Of a stretch of 64,000 bases of DNA, positions 52,080 through 63,595 are shown piece after piece. Under the pieces are notes generated by a model. That model saw nothing but the letters and a program-made list of their open reading frames with translations, was not told the origin of the DNA and did not search any database. The stretch spans positions 270,442 through 334,441 of the forward strand of contig NZ_FTMD01000006.1 of the NCBI RefSeq assembly GCF_900156155.1, given 5' to 3'. Made by a program: the position numbers and the translations under genes. How positions within the stretch are numbered: position 1 is the stretch's first letter; every line of letters begins with the position of its first letter. This stretch comes from Aromatoleum tolulyticum (GTDB taxonomy: Bacteria > Pseudomonadota > Gammaproteobacteria > Burkholderiales > Rhodocyclaceae).

Positions 52080-52823
52080 ATGCGCATTCTGGTCAGTAAC
52101 GACGACGGTTATTTTGCTCCCGGCATCGCCGCCCTGGCAGCGGCGCTCGCCGAGGTGGGGGACGTGACCGTCGTGGCGCCCGAGCGCGACCGCAGCGGCG
52201 CGAGCAACTCGCTGACCCTCGATCGTCCCTTGTCGCTGCGCCGCGCGGCCAACGGCTTCCATTTCGTCAATGGGACGCCTACCGATTGCGTGCATCTGGC
52301 CGTGACCGGAATGCTCGATCATCTGCCCGACATGGTCGTGTCGGGGGTCAATCACGGCGCCAACATGGGCGACGACACGGTGTACTCCGGCACCGTCGCG
52401 GCGGCCACGGAGGGCTACCTGCTCGGCGTGCCATCGATCGCGATTTCCCTGGTGAGCAAGCAGGCGAGCGATTTTTCCGGCGCGGCGCGCGTGGCGCGCG
52501 ATCTGGCGGAACGCTTCCTGCGCGAACCGTTCCGCCAGCCCGTGCTACTGAACGTGAATGTTCCGGATCGGCCGTACGAGGAATTGCGCGGGCAGAAGAT
52601 CACGCGGCTGGGCAAGCGCCACAAGGCCGAGCCGGTGATCCGCAGCGTGACGCCGCGCAACGAGACGGTATATTGGGTCGGGGCGGCCGGTCAGGCGGCC
52701 GATGCCGGCGAGGGAACGGATTTCCACGCCGTGGCGGAAGGTTTTGTCTCCATCACGCCCCTGCAGATCGATCTGACGCACTACAACCTCATGCCTGGCG
52801 TCTCCGAATGGCTGGCACGATGA
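52080..52823 (+). CDS. surE: 5'/3'-nucleotidase SurE
   Basis: SurE is a stationary-phase survival phosphatase acting on nucleoside monophosphates. The 247-residue protein starts [20 protein letters not shown] with the metal-binding DD pair, and has [16 protein letters not shown] and [22 protein letters not shown] in part. ATG at 52080 is the conserved start. The stop overlaps the pcm start as ATGA. Confidence 0.96.
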   Translation: MRILVSNDDGYFAPGIAALAAALAEVGDVTVVAPERDRSGASNSLTLDRPLSLRRAANGFHFVNGTPTDCVHLAVTGMLDHLPDMVVSGVNHGANMGDDTVYSGTVAAATEGYLLGVPSIAISLVSKQASDFSGAARVARDLAERFLREPFRQPVLLNVNVPDRPYEELRGQKITRLGKRHKAEPVIRSVTPRNETVYWVGAAGQAADAGEGTDFHAVAEGFVSITPLQIDLTHYNLMPGVSEWLAR

Positions 52824-53476
52824 GCCTGCGCCGACCCGATGCCGTGCAGGCCGCGGCGCGTGCGCGGGCTCGCATGGTGGAGCGCCTGCGCGCTCAGGGC
52901 ATCCGGGACGACAAGGTGCTCGCGGCGATGATGCAGGTGCCGCGGCATGCGTTCGTCGAAGAGGGGCTCGCGTACAGCGCATACGACGACACGGCCCTGC
53001 CTATCGGCTATCAGCAGACGATTTCGCAACCGTTCGTGGTGGCGAAGATGATCGAGGCGTTGCGGGCCGGCCGCGAACTCGGGCGGACTCTGGAGGTCGG
53101 AGCGGGTTGTGGCTACCAGGCGGCGGTGTTGTCCTTTGTTGCCACGGAAGTCTATGCGGTGGAGCGGATCCGTCCGCTGCTCGATGTCGCCCGTGAAAAT
53201 CTCCGGCCGTTGCGCCTGCCCAATGTGCGGTTGAAATGTGCCGATGGCACGATGGGTTTGCCCGAGGCCGCTCCGTATGACACGATTATCGTCGCGGCTG
53301 CTGCAGCGAGTGTGCCCGCGTCCCTCAAGGAGCAGCTTGCTCCGGGCGGGCGGCTGATGCTGCCGGTCGGTGGTGCGGACCAGAGGCTCGTGATGATCGA
53401 GCGGCAGGGGAATGTTTTCCGGGAGAGCCGCCTCGAAGCTGTGCGGTTCGTCCCATTATTGACTGGTACGGAATGA
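52820..53476 (+). CDS. pcm: Protein-L-isoaspartate O-methyltransferase
   Basis: Pcm repairs isoaspartyl residues using S-adenosylmethionine. The 218-residue protein has [35 protein letters not shown] and the SAM motif [15 protein letters not shown]. The true start is ATG at 52820; the longer open frame lies inside surE. It is coupled by 4-base overlaps to surE and nlpD. Confidence 0.95.
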   Translation: MSLRRPDAVQAAARARARMVERLRAQGIRDDKVLAAMMQVPRHAFVEEGLAYSAYDDTALPIGYQQTISQPFVVAKMIEALRAGRELGRTLEVGAGCGYQAAVLSFVATEVYAVERIRPLLDVARENLRPLRLPNVRLKCADGTMGLPEAAPYDTIIVAAAAASVPASLKEQLAPGGRLMLPVGGADQRLVMIERQGNVFRESRLEAVRFVPLLTGTE

Positions 53477-54414
53477 GTGATTCAGTGAAGCTTGGTCATA
53501 TGTGCCGCTGGTTGACGCTGTGCGGCGTCGTCGCGGTGCTGGTGGGATGCGCAGCCCCGCGGCCTGCCCCTGTCAGGGACGGCACACCGCCGCCGGCTGC
53601 CGAACCCGTCTCGGGTGCAGCAACGGTGTCGAAAACGGAGGTCCCGACTCACGTGGTTCGTCCCGGGGACACCTTGTTGGGGATCGCGCGGCAGTACGGA
53701 GTCACGGTGAAGGATCTGGTCGGCTGGAATGGCCTCGCTGACCCGAACCAGATCCATGTCGGGCAGGCGCTGAGGGTAGGCGCCGGACCGGCTGGCGCGG
53801 CAGTGGCGGGAGGTGCGACGACCGGTGCCGTGGCACAGCCGATCGCGATCGCGCAGCCGGTGGACATCCAGCCGGTCAAGCCGCCGGGCGAAACTACGCC
53901 GCCGGCCGCCGGTGGGTTCAAGCAGGAACCCCGCGGAGGCAAGCAGCCTTATAGCGACGAGGCGTGGGCCTCGCTGAATCCGCGGGCGGGGGCGAGCGTG
54001 CCTGCCGCCCCGGCCCCTGCCGCACCGGAGCCGGACAAGGCGCCGGGCAATACCTCGTGGCTGTGGCCGGCCGCGGGTCAGGTGGTCGAGACCTTCGACG
54101 AGGGGACGAACAAGGGTGTCGATATCGCCGGCAAGCCGGGTGACCCGGTGGTGGCGTCGGCGGGCGGAAAGGTGGTGTACTCCGGAAGCGGCTTGCGTGG
54201 CTACGGAAAACTGGTCATCATCAAGCACGATGCCAATTACCTGACAGCCTATGCGCATAATCAGCAGCTGCTGGTGAAGGAAGGCGATTCGGTGTCGAAA
54301 GGCCAGAAGATCGCAGAGCTCGGGAGCACCGATACGGATCGTCCCAAGGTGCATTTCGAGATCCGCAAACAGGGCCGTCCGGTAGATCCGCTGAAGTATT
54401 TGCCTGCACGCTGA
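53473..54414 (+). CDS. nlpD: NlpD-type lipoprotein with LysM and degenerate M23 domain
   Basis: NlpD activates the amidase AmiC during division in E. coli. The 313-residue protein has a lipobox LVGC ending at Cys26, a LysM domain (about residues 55-100: [20 protein letters not shown]), a proline-rich linker, and a LytM/M23 domain (about 195-310). The first zinc-binding His of active M23 enzymes is replaced (NKGVDIAG), so it is probably an activator, not an enzyme. An rpoS promoter often lies within this gene. Confidence 0.93.
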   Translation: MSDSVKLGHMCRWLTLCGVVAVLVGCAAPRPAPVRDGTPPPAAEPVSGAATVSKTEVPTHVVRPGDTLLGIARQYGVTVKDLVGWNGLADPNQIHVGQALRVGAGPAGAAVAGGATTGAVAQPIAIAQPVDIQPVKPPGETTPPAAGGFKQEPRGGKQPYSDEAWASLNPRAGASVPAAPAPAAPEPDKAPGNTSWLWPAAGQVVETFDEGTNKGVDIAGKPGDPVVASAGGKVVYSGSGLRGYGKLVIIKHDANYLTAYAHNQQLLVKEGDSVSKGQKIAELGSTDTDRPKVHFEIRKQGRPVDPLKYLPAR

Positions 54415-54424
54415 CGAGGAGGCT

Positions 54425-55360
54425 ATGTACGATCCGGCAAGTCATGACGATGTAGAGAGTCAGGAACCGGATCTGCCCCTCGAGGTGGAGGTTTTTGTCG
54501 AGCGGGCCGCGCCGGTTTTCGAGAACGAGTTTCTCAGCGACGTCACCCAGATCTACCTCAACGAGATCGGCGCGAATCCGCTGCTGACCGCGGAAGAGGA
54601 GGCGGCGCTGGCGCGCCGCGTGAGAGTGGGAGATTTTCAGGCCCGCCAGACGATGATCGAGCGCAATCTGCGCCTGGTCGTCAACATCGCCAAACATTAC
54701 CTCAATCGCGGCATTCCCCTGCTCGACCTGGTCGAGGAGGGCAATCTCGGCTTGATGCATGCGCTGGAGAAGTTCGATCCCGAGCGCGGGTTCCGCTTCT
54801 CGACCTACGCGACCTGGTGGATACGCCAGAACATCGAGCGGGCGATCATGAATCAGTCGCGCACGATCCGGCTACCGGTCCACGTGGTGAAGGAGCTCAA
54901 TCAGGTGTTGCGCGCCCAGCGCAGCCTGGAGGCGGCGGGGAACGGCGAGTTCACGCTGGAGCAGGTGGCGACGATGCTGGACAAGTCCGTCGACGAGGTG
55001 CGTGCGATCCTGTCCTTGAGCGAGCACACGGCCTCGCTCGATGCGCCGCTGGATATCGATCCGACGCTGTCGATCGGGGAGTCGCTGGCCGATGACCAGG
55101 CGACCTCGCCCGACGTGTCGATCCAGGACGCCGAGGTGGAGGAGCTGATCCGCGAGTGGATCGGCATGCTCAACGAGAAGCAGCGCCTGGTGATTCGCCA
55201 CCGCTACGGCCTCGACGAATGCGAGGTGATGACGCTGGAGGAGCTGGCCGCACGCCTGTCGCTCACGCGCGAGCGGGTGCGCCAGATCCAGCTCGAGGCG
55301 CTGAGCCAGTTGCGGCGCACCGTCAAGCGGCGCGGCATCTCGCGCGACGAACTGCTCTGA
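54425..55360 (+). CDS. rpoS: RNA polymerase sigma factor RpoS
   Basis: RpoS directs stationary-phase and general stress transcription. The 311-residue protein, somewhat shorter than E. coli RpoS, contains region 1.2 ([20 protein letters not shown]), region 2 ([28 protein letters not shown] in part; [17 protein letters not shown]), region 3 and region 4 ([19 protein letters not shown]). Order surE-pcm-nlpD-rpoS supports the name over RpoD or RpoH. A GAGGAGG site precedes the ATG. Confidence 0.96.
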   Translation: MYDPASHDDVESQEPDLPLEVEVFVERAAPVFENEFLSDVTQIYLNEIGANPLLTAEEEAALARRVRVGDFQARQTMIERNLRLVVNIAKHYLNRGIPLLDLVEEGNLGLMHALEKFDPERGFRFSTYATWWIRQNIERAIMNQSRTIRLPVHVVKELNQVLRAQRSLEAAGNGEFTLEQVATMLDKSVDEVRAILSLSEHTASLDAPLDIDPTLSIGESLADDQATSPDVSIQDAEVEELIREWIGMLNEKQRLVIRHRYGLDECEVMTLEELAARLSLTRERVRQIQLEALSQLRRTVKRRGISRDELL

Positions 55361-55387
55361 CGCTTTTCCCGTCGTTTGCGGCCGTGG

Positions 55388-56398
55388 CTATTGCGGCGCG
55401 GCGAGGTTCGCGTACTGGTCGCGCAGTGCGCGCGCCAGCTCGTACACGGCCATCGCGTAGAAGCTGCTCTTGTTGTAGCGCGTGATCACGTAGAAGTTGC
55501 GATAGCCGAGCCAGTATTCGGTGGGCGCGCCAGGGGTCGCGAGGTCGACCAGGGTCGCCGGCGCTGCCGGCGGACTGGCGCTGGCGGCGACGATACCGGC
55601 GGAGGCGATTGTCTCGGGCGCGAGTGACGGTTCGATGCCGGCGTTGACGAGTGTCTGCGCATCCGCTTCGGGGGGCACGAGGGCCGGAATGGCGACCGCT
55701 TCGCCGCGTACCCAGCCATGCCTGGCAAGGTAGTTGGCGACGCTGCCGATGGCGTCGACGGGCTCGTTGTCGAAGTCGATGTGCCCGTTGCCGTCGAAGT
55801 CGACGGCATAGCTGCGGATGCTGCTGGGGAGGAACTGGGGATAGCCGAGCGCGCCCGCGTAGGAGCCGTAGTACGACAGCGGGTCGCGGACCTGTTCGCG
55901 CGCGAGCAGGAACAGTTGTTCGAGTTCGCCCAAAAAGAGCGCGGCGCGCGGCGGGTAGTCGAAGGCGAGGGTCGCGAGGGCCGAGACGGTCTCGAAGTTG
56001 CCTGTGTTGCGCCCGTAATAGGTTTCCACGCCGATGATGGCGACGACGATTTCCGGCGGGACGCCGTACCGATCGGCGGCCTTCTGCAGTGCGGCCGCGT
56101 GTGCCTGCCAGAATGCGATGCCGCCGTCGATCCGCTTGCCGTCGAGGAAGCGGGCGCGGTAGCGCTGCCAGGAGCGTGTGCCGGGCGTCGCGGGCGGGCG
56201 GATGAGGTCGATGACGCGAGGTTCGGGGCGGGCCTGTGCGAGCGCTGCCAGCACTGCGTCGCGGTCGAAGCCGTGTTTTTCCTGCATCGAGTCCGCGAAG
56301 CGGATGGCTTCGGGGCGTTCCGCGTAGGAGCCGTTGGCGAGGCTCGGCTGTGATATCAGTCCGAGGCTCAGGGCGGCGACGGCGAGGGTTCGTTTCAT
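55388..56398 (-). CDS. mltB: Lytic murein transglycosylase B
   Basis: MltB cleaves the peptidoglycan glycan chain to form anhydromuramic ends. The 336-residue precursor has a signal peptide (MKRTLAVAALSLGLISQPSLA) without lipobox cysteine, so it may be soluble in the periplasm. The catalytic glutamate lies in VAIIGVETYYGRNTGNF, followed by SYAGALGYPQFLPSSIRSYA. Starts at 56398, overlapping the tgpA-type stop as ATGA. Most of a longer open frame upstream is inside the preceding gene. Confidence 0.92.
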   Translation of the reverse strand: MKRTLAVAALSLGLISQPSLANGSYAERPEAIRFADSMQEKHGFDRDAVLAALAQARPEPRVIDLIRPPATPGTRSWQRYRARFLDGKRIDGGIAFWQAHAAALQKAADRYGVPPEIVVAIIGVETYYGRNTGNFETVSALATLAFDYPPRAALFLGELEQLFLLAREQVRDPLSYYGSYAGALGYPQFLPSSIRSYAVDFDGNGHIDFDNEPVDAIGSVANYLARHGWVRGEAVAIPALVPPEADAQTLVNAGIEPSLAPETIASAGIVAASASPPAAPATLVDLATPGAPTEYWLGYRNFYVITRYNKSSFYAMAVYELARALRDQYANLAAPQ

Positions 56399-58344
56399 TT
56401 CAGCTTCAGTCTCCGGATGGATCGGGCAAGCAAGCGCACGCTGCGCGGGTCGGCAGGCTCCGCGCCATAGCGCAGTCGGGCGTAGTCTTCGCTGATCGTG
56501 CGCAGCGGTTCGGCGCGCTCGGGGAAGGTCATTGCCAGCCGCTTGCCGTAATCGAGGGGGCCCTCCCACGGATGTCTGGCCGCGCCGTGGCGGGCGAGCT
56601 TGCGGGAAAAGCGTGCCCATACGGCGTCGAGCGGATCGCGGCGACGGCGCAGCGCAAAGGCCCACGCCAGGAGCAGCATCATCAAGCCCGCCGCAGAGGT
56701 GCCCAGGAGCATCGCCAGCGTGCGCCAGTCGGGCTGCGGGAATCCGATCCGCTCGAGGAGGTCGCGTTGCCGGTCGGGATTGTATCCAAGAACCCATTGG
56801 TTCCACGTATTCGACAGGGCTTCCCAGCGGTGTCGCACCTCGCGCAGCCAGTCCATGCCGGGGCGCCGGAGCAGCGGGAGGGCGTCCCAGTCCCCCAGGG
56901 CCGCGCTCAGGCCCGACTCGATGCGGGCCGGAGCGGACAGCGCGGTGGGGTCGACGCGAACCCAGCCGCGTCCGGTGAACCACACTTCCGCCCAGGCGTG
57001 GGCATCCGACTGCCGCACGACGAGGCTGCCGTCGACCGGATTGATCTCGCCGCCCTGATAGCCGGTGACGACGCGGGCCGGAACGCCTGCCGCCCGCATC
57101 AGGAACACGAAGGCCGATGCGAAATGCTCGCAGAACCCCTGCCGGGTGTCGAACAGGAATTCGTCGACTGCATGGGTGCCCAGAAGGGGCGGGCTGACCG
57201 TATACGTCAGGTCCATCCCCTGCAGGCGTTCGAGGATGCGAGCGAGGATCGCGGCGGAGTCGGGAGCTTCGGCCGCGATTTCCTGTGCCAGGCGCGTGCT
57301 GCGCGGATTGAAGTTGGCCGGAAGGCGCCGCGCCTCGGCGAGCACGATGGCGTTCTCGTCCTTGCCCACCGCGGTTGCGGGATACGAGCGCAGGTCAAAA
57401 CGTGTGCGCATGCGCACGGGCTGTTCGGCGAGCAGCCGGAAGTCGTCCGCATAGCGCGTTTTCGGGATGTTCGCAGCCGGGAAATCGAGCGCGAGGAGCC
57501 ACGGCTGATTGTGCGGCTCAAGCGTGAGACGGTACTCGTAGGCACGGCCCGAGGGGGCGTAACGAGGCGCGGCGGCGATCGTGCTGAAGCCCGGTCGCCA
57601 GCTTCGCCCGTCGTAGCGGGTGAGGACCGGGCCGCGCCAGTAGCGCTGGGAAGGGGGCGGCGGGGTGTCGCTGAATTCGGCGCGGAAAGCGATGGCATCG
57701 GACAGGCCGAGTTGGCTGATCGAGCCGGGCGTCATCGTGTCGGAGAGTCCGGTCATGCCGCTGTACGCATCCGACGGCAGGCCCCACAGCGGTCCCTGCA
57801 CGCGAGGGAATAGCACGAACAGCACCAGCATGAAGGGCAGGCCCTGCGCGAGGAGCACCGCGCTGGTGCGCAGCTGGGCCGCGGGCCGTGCGGCAGCGTC
57901 CTCGAGGCTCAGCAGGGTCGTCGTGGTCAGCAGCGCGCCGGCGAGCGCGAGGGCTGCAATACCCGGCGTCTGGCTGTAGAAGAACAGTCCGACCTGCAGG
58001 AAGTAGGCGAGCAGGACGGCCGCGCGCAGGTCGCGTGTAGTGCGCGATTCGAGCAGCTTGAGGCACAGCAGCACGGCAAGCAGCGCGACGCCCGGATCCT
58101 TGCCGAAGAAATGGCCGAATTCGAACCGCACCCCGATGCCCGCCGCGACCGCAACCAGCAGGATGAGAAGCTGGCGGGGCGGCTTCCCGCGCCGCCACAG
58201 CAGCGTGCTGCGGATGGCGATGAGGCCGGCGCAGAGGATGACCAGCCAGTAGGGGAGTTCGATCGCGTGAGGCGCGAGCGTCGCGGACACGGCGGCCAGC
58301 AGCCAGCCGAACTGGGTGCGAGTGGGGGAGTGCGTGTCACGCAT
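56395..58344 (-). CDS. TgpA-type transglutaminase-like membrane protein
   Basis: The 649-residue protein has about six N-terminal membrane helices (residues 15-190, DUF3488), a periplasmic transglutaminase-like domain (cysteine in GFCEHFASAFVFLMRAAGVPA, histidine in SDAHAWAEVWF, aspartate in VRVDPTAL), one more helix near 560, and a C-terminal cytoplasmic segment (DUF4129-like). Pseudomonas TgpA is of this type and is essential there. It overlaps the DUF58 gene by 8 bases, and the set moxR-DUF58-tgpA is a common operon. Confidence 0.92.
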   Translation of the reverse strand: MRDTHSPTRTQFGWLLAAVSATLAPHAIELPYWLVILCAGLIAIRSTLLWRRGKPPRQLLILLVAVAAGIGVRFEFGHFFGKDPGVALLAVLLCLKLLESRTTRDLRAAVLLAYFLQVGLFFYSQTPGIAALALAGALLTTTTLLSLEDAAARPAAQLRTSAVLLAQGLPFMLVLFVLFPRVQGPLWGLPSDAYSGMTGLSDTMTPGSISQLGLSDAIAFRAEFSDTPPPPSQRYWRGPVLTRYDGRSWRPGFSTIAAAPRYAPSGRAYEYRLTLEPHNQPWLLALDFPAANIPKTRYADDFRLLAEQPVRMRTRFDLRSYPATAVGKDENAIVLAEARRLPANFNPRSTRLAQEIAAEAPDSAAILARILERLQGMDLTYTVSPPLLGTHAVDEFLFDTRQGFCEHFASAFVFLMRAAGVPARVVTGYQGGEINPVDGSLVVRQSDAHAWAEVWFTGRGWVRVDPTALSAPARIESGLSAALGDWDALPLLRRPGMDWLREVRHRWEALSNTWNQWVLGYNPDRQRDLLERIGFPQPDWRTLAMLLGTSAAGLMMLLLAWAFALRRRRDPLDAVWARFSRKLARHGAARHPWEGPLDYGKRLAMTFPERAEPLRTISEDYARLRYGAEPADPRSVRLLARSIRRLKLK

Positions 58345-59331
58345 CGGCGGCGTCCGTTCCGAAGAGAGCAAGACGCCGCAGGCAGTTCGCGCTGTGCTCG
58401 GAACCGCGCCCGGTTGCGATTCTGACGTCGGGCAGCGCGAGCGAGAAGGCGAGGCCCCGCTGCCCGGCGGCCACGATCCAGGCCGTCATGCGCGACAGGC
58501 GGGCCTCGGTGCCGAGTTCGGCCGGCAGGGTGCTCCAGTCGAGATGGATTTCCCCGCCGTCCATGCCGCTGAACTGCTTGGTGAGCATGGGGCCGCCGCG
58601 GGCGAGCGTCTTCCAGGCGACGTGGCGTGGAGAGTCCGCCGGCTGATGCGTGCGCAGCCCCGCGAAGTCATCGTCGCCGGCCGAGCCGGTCCGCCGCCCG
58701 AGATTTCGGGATGCGCCTTCGGGCAGCGGCGGGGGCGTCGGTTCGGGGGCCGGATACACGAGGCAACGCTGCTCGGGAACCAGTACGCTCCACGCGCGGA
58801 TAAGGCCGAGCGGATAAGTCGTTTCGATGCGTACACGGCCGAGCGCCATCCAGCCGCGTCCTGCGGTCACGGCCGGAACGATCAAGTCGGCGCTGTCGCC
58901 GGCGCCGATCTCGAACGGCACGACCGTTCCGCGTGCCGTGAGACGCAGCGCAGGTCTCCGCGCAGGCCGGTGGTTGGCCACGACGATGTGGAAACTGGCA
59001 CGTTCGCCGGCAAAGACCGGCTCGGCGCGTCCCGGAGTGAAGGACAGGTGCAGCAGGTTGCGAAAGGCGTGCACGATGCTCGCGACCGATACTCCGCCGA
59101 GGAGGAACACCAGCGCGTAGCCGAGGCTCAGGTTGTAGTTGATCGATGCGATAAGCATGACCAGGAGCGCGGTCGCGAAGGCCAGCCCTGCGGGTGTCGG
59201 CAATACGAAGATGCGCCGCTGGCCGAGCACGATCGGGGCCGTCTCAGGCGGGCCGACGCGAAACAGCCAGCGATCGAGGTGGCGACGCAGGGCGATCAAT
59301 TGGCGGCGCCAAGCGTCGGAGCGAGGGGGCA

Positions 59332-59332
<1 letters not shown>
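58337..59332 (-). CDS. DUF58 domain protein
   Basis: The 331-residue protein has two membrane helices near residues 35-80 (AFATALLVMLIASINYNLSLGYALVFLLGG in part) and a C-terminal DUF58 domain (GDDDFAGLRTHQPADSPRHVAWKTLARGG in part; related to the von Willebrand A fold). These proteins work with a MoxR ATPase. Its start overlaps the moxR stop by one base (TGATG). Confidence 0.9.
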
Positions 59333-60249
<917 letters not shown>

Positions 60250-60384
60250 GGCGCGGGCGTACTGTGAAATTCACCGGGAAGCGGTGATAATAGAACAAAG
60301 ACCGACAGGCCGCGCCCTTCAAGGACGCGCCGATTCGAAGACAGGGATGCGGGAAGCTTGGCCCGCACGCGAGAGAGGGGGGGT

Positions 60385-61311
60385 ATGACGACGACTGCGT
60401 TCATCACGCACCGCGATTGCTGGTTGCACGACATGGGAACCTTCCATCCGGAATGTCCGGATCGGCTGGCGGCCATCAACGATCGGCTGATCGCCGCCGG
60501 TCTCGACATGTACCTGTCGTTCTATGACGCCCCGCTGGCGACGGACGAGCAGATCGTCCGGGTGCATCCGGCGAACTACCTCGCGGAACTCAACGCCAGC
60601 GTGCCCGATCACGGCATCCGCCACCTCGACCCCGATACCGCGATGAGCTCCGGGACGATGAAGGCGGCGTTGCGCTCGGCGGGCGCTGGCGTTCTGGCGA
60701 CGGATCTGGTGCTGAAGGGCGAAATCGAGAATGCATTCTGTGCGGTGCGTCCGCCGGGCCACCACGCCGAGCGCGGCAAGGCGATGGGGTTCTGCTTCCT
60801 GAACAACGTCGCCATCGCCGCGCGTCACGCGCTCGAGGCGCACGGGCTGGAGCGCGTGGCGATCGTCGATTTCGACGTGCATCACGGCAACGGTACGGAA
60901 GACGCCTTTCGCGACGACCCGCGGGTGCTCATGGTGAGCATCTTCCAGCATCCTTTCTATCCTTACAGCGGTGCGGACTGCACGGCGCCGAACATGGTCA
61001 ACGTGCCCGTGCCCGCGGGGACGCGCGGCGACGCCTTCCGCACCATCGTCGCCGAGCGCTGGATGCCTGCGCTGAGGGAGCACAAGCCGCAGATGGTCTT
61101 CATCTCGGCCGGCTTCGATGCGCATTACGAGGACGACATGGGTTCGGTTGGGCTGGTCGAGTCGGACTACGTGTGGGTCACCGAGCAGATCAAGGCCGTG
61201 GCCGAGGAATGCGGGCACAAGAACATCGTGTCGATCCTCGAGGGCGGCTATTCGCTGTCGTCGCTGGCGCGTTCGGTCGTGGCGCATATCAAGGCGCTTG
61301 CCGACCTTTGA
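60385..61311 (+). CDS. Histone deacetylase superfamily protein (AcuC/acetylpolyamine amidohydrolase type)
   Basis: The 308-residue zinc hydrolase shows RPPGHHAERGKAMGFCFLNN, the zinc ligands in IVDFDVHHGNGTED, and SAGFDAHYEDDMG with the third ligand Asp. These enzymes remove acetyl groups from lysines or polyamines; substrate here is unknown. The start ATG at 60385, preceded by GAGAGAGGGGG, gives the conserved N terminus (FITHRDCWLHDMG). Confidence 0.9.
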   Translation: MTTTAFITHRDCWLHDMGTFHPECPDRLAAINDRLIAAGLDMYLSFYDAPLATDEQIVRVHPANYLAELNASVPDHGIRHLDPDTAMSSGTMKAALRSAGAGVLATDLVLKGEIENAFCAVRPPGHHAERGKAMGFCFLNNVAIAARHALEAHGLERVAIVDFDVHHGNGTEDAFRDDPRVLMVSIFQHPFYPYSGADCTAPNMVNVPVPAGTRGDAFRTIVAERWMPALREHKPQMVFISAGFDAHYEDDMGSVGLVESDYVWVTEQIKAVAEECGHKNIVSILEGGYSLSSLARSVVAHIKALADL

Positions 61312-61444
61312 GCGCCGGGTTGCGGGGCGCCCGATGCGAATCGTGCGGGCGCGAGCCGGATCCGCGGCCCGGTCCTGCAAGCAAGCCACTGGCCGTCCGG
61401 CTTCGATCAGGTAGAATCGGTTCTTTTAATTTTCGGCCGCTTCC

Positions 61445-62323
61445 ATGATTACCGGATCGATTGTCGCCATCGTCACCCCGATGAACGAAGATGGCAGCCT
61501 GGACATTCCGCGCCTGCGCGCCCTGATCGACTTCCATTTTGCCGAAGGGACCGACGGTATCGTCATCGTCGGAACGACCGGCGAGTCGCCCACGGTGACC
61601 GTCGAAGAACACTGCGAGCTGATCCGCGTCGCCGTCGAACACGCGGCAGGACGCGTCCCCGTGATCGCCGGTACCGGCGCCAATTCGACGGCCGAAGCCA
61701 TCGAGCTCACGCGCTTCGCGCAGAAGGCGGGCGCCGTGGCGCACCTGTCGGTCGTGCCGTACTACAACAAGCCCACGCAGGAAGGCCTGTACCGCCACTA
61801 TCGCTCGATCGCCGAGGCGGTCGAACTGCCGCTGATCCTGTACAACGTGCCGGGGCGCACGGTGGCCGATCTGTCCAACGACACGGCGCTGCGGCTGGCG
61901 CAGATTCCCAACATCGTCGGCATCAAGGACGCCACGGGCAGCATCGACCGGGCGTGCGACCTGATCGAGCGCGCGCCCAAGGGGTTTGCGCTGTATACCG
62001 GCGACGACATGACCGGCATGGCCTTCATGTTGCTGGGCGGTCATGGCGCGATCTCGGTGACCGCCAACGTCGCTCCGCGTGCGATGCACGAGATGTGCGC
62101 CGCGGCCATCGCCGGCGACGCGATCAAGGCGCGCGAGATCAATGCGCGTCTGGTCGGTCTGCACCGCGACCTGTTCTGCGAGGCCAACCCGATTCCGGTG
62201 AAGTGGGCGGTCGAGCAGATGGGCCTGATCAAGTCCGGCATCCGCCTCCCGCTCACGCCGCTGTCCGAGGGCTTGCACGAACGGGTACGTGCCGCAATGC
62301 GTCGTGCCGGCGTGAACGTCTGA
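61445..62323 (+). CDS. dapA: 4-hydroxy-tetrahydrodipicolinate synthase
   Basis: DapA condenses pyruvate with aspartate semialdehyde in lysine and peptidoglycan precursor synthesis. The 292-residue enzyme carries the Schiff-base lysine at 161 (GIKDATGS) and Tyr133 (LYNVPGRT), the same numbers as in E. coli, plus [15 protein letters not shown] element at 61412-61417 is a probable -10 box. bamC follows after 24 bases, the same order as in many bacteria. Confidence 0.97.
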   Translation: MITGSIVAIVTPMNEDGSLDIPRLRALIDFHFAEGTDGIVIVGTTGESPTVTVEEHCELIRVAVEHAAGRVPVIAGTGANSTAEAIELTRFAQKAGAVAHLSVVPYYNKPTQEGLYRHYRSIAEAVELPLILYNVPGRTVADLSNDTALRLAQIPNIVGIKDATGSIDRACDLIERAPKGFALYTGDDMTGMAFMLLGGHGAISVTANVAPRAMHEMCAAAIAGDAIKAREINARLVGLHRDLFCEANPIPVKWAVEQMGLIKSGIRLPLTPLSEGLHERVRAAMRRAGVNV

Positions 62324-62347
62324 TATTTCCTGGAATTACCGAAACTC

Positions 62348-63487
62348 ATGAATCGTACCTTGCGTACTGCGGCCTCGCTGCTCGGCGCGGCCATCGCCTT
62401 GTCGGGTTGTTCCGGCTCCCTCGTCGAATCCAAGAAGATCGATTACAAGAGCGCGCGGCAGTTGCCGTCGCTGGAGATTCCGCCGGACCTCACGGCACCG
62501 ACGCGCGACGACCGCTATGTGGTGCCGGACGTCTCGCCCAAGGGTGTGGCGACCTACTCGGCGTATGCGACCGACCGCGCGCAGCCCCAGCCGGCTGCGA
62601 GCCAGCAGCAGGTGCTGCCGAAGGTCGAAAGCATGCGCGTCGAGCGCGCAGGCAGCCAGCGCTGGCTGGTGGTCCAGGGGTCGGCGGAAACCATGTGGCC
62701 CAAGGTCAAAGACTTCTGGCTCGAAACGGGTTTCATCCTCAACGTCGAGCGTCCTGAAGTCGGGGTGATGGAGACCGACTGGGCAGAGGACCGTGCGAAG
62801 ATCCCGCAGGACTTCATCCGCTCGGCGCTGGGCAAGGTGCTCGACGGCGTGTTCTCGACGCCGGTGCGCGACAAGTTCCGCACGCGGCTGGAGGCGGGCA
62901 AGGATCCCGATACCGTCGAGATCTATATCAGTCACCGCGGCATGATGGAGATCTATCCCAACGAGGCCAAGGACTCGACCGTGTGGCAGCCGCGCCCGGC
63001 CGATCCCGAGCTCGAAGCGGAAATGCTGCGTCGCCTGATGGTCCGACTCGGTGCTGCGGAAGAGCGCGCGGCGGCAATCGTCGCGGCGGCGCCGGCGGCC
63101 GAGCGTGCCGCACTCAAGGGGGCGACCGGCGGCAGCGTGACGCTGGCAATGGACGAGTCCTTTGACCGGGCGTGGCGTCGCGTGGGTCTCGCGCTGGACC
63201 GCATCGGCTTCACGGTCGAGGACCGTGACCGCTCGAAGGGACTCTTCTTCGTCCGCTACGTGGATCCGGATGCGGACGTGCAGACGAAGAAGTCCGAGGG
63301 CATCCTGTCCAAGCTCGCTTTCTGGCGCAGCAACGAGCAGGTGGTGCAGAAGGGCGGCGAATACCGCCTGCGTGTCCGCGGCGAGGGCGAGAAATCGGTG
63401 GTTAGCGTGATGACCCGCGAGGGGGGCGAGGATTCGTCCGAAACCGCCCGCAAGATCCTGGCGTTGCTGCAGGAGCAGTTGCGGTAA
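62348..63487 (+). CDS. bamC: Outer membrane assembly lipoprotein BamC
   Basis: BamC is a lipoprotein of the BAM complex that inserts outer membrane proteins. The 379-residue precursor has a lipobox LSGC ending at Cys21, the conserved unstructured N-terminal segment with LEIPPDLTAP, and two helix-grip domains (about residues 95-215 and 255-378). Order dapA-bamC supports the name. The 108 bases after it up to the insertion sequence contain no gene. Confidence 0.92.
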   Translation: MNRTLRTAASLLGAAIALSGCSGSLVESKKIDYKSARQLPSLEIPPDLTAPTRDDRYVVPDVSPKGVATYSAYATDRAQPQPAASQQQVLPKVESMRVERAGSQRWLVVQGSAETMWPKVKDFWLETGFILNVERPEVGVMETDWAEDRAKIPQDFIRSALGKVLDGVFSTPVRDKFRTRLEAGKDPDTVEIYISHRGMMEIYPNEAKDSTVWQPRPADPELEAEMLRRLMVRLGAAEERAAAIVAAAPAAERAALKGATGGSVTLAMDESFDRAWRRVGLALDRIGFTVEDRDRSKGLFFVRYVDPDADVQTKKSEGILSKLAFWRSNEQVVQKGGEYRLRVRGEGEKSVVSVMTREGGEDSSETARKILALLQEQLR

Positions 63488-63595
63488 GCGTTCTGTCGTG
63501 GCTGTGGCGACGGCCCATGGCGGGCCGTTGCCGGAAGCTGCGACCTTGTCCGGGTGGCGTCGCAGCTGAACTGCAGCGGACGAGATCGGGAAAGT

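Noticed and set aside
63488..63595. Weak hairpin CGGCCC/GGGCCG after bamC as a terminator
   Set aside because: No T-run follows the stem, so support is too thin to list it as a feature.
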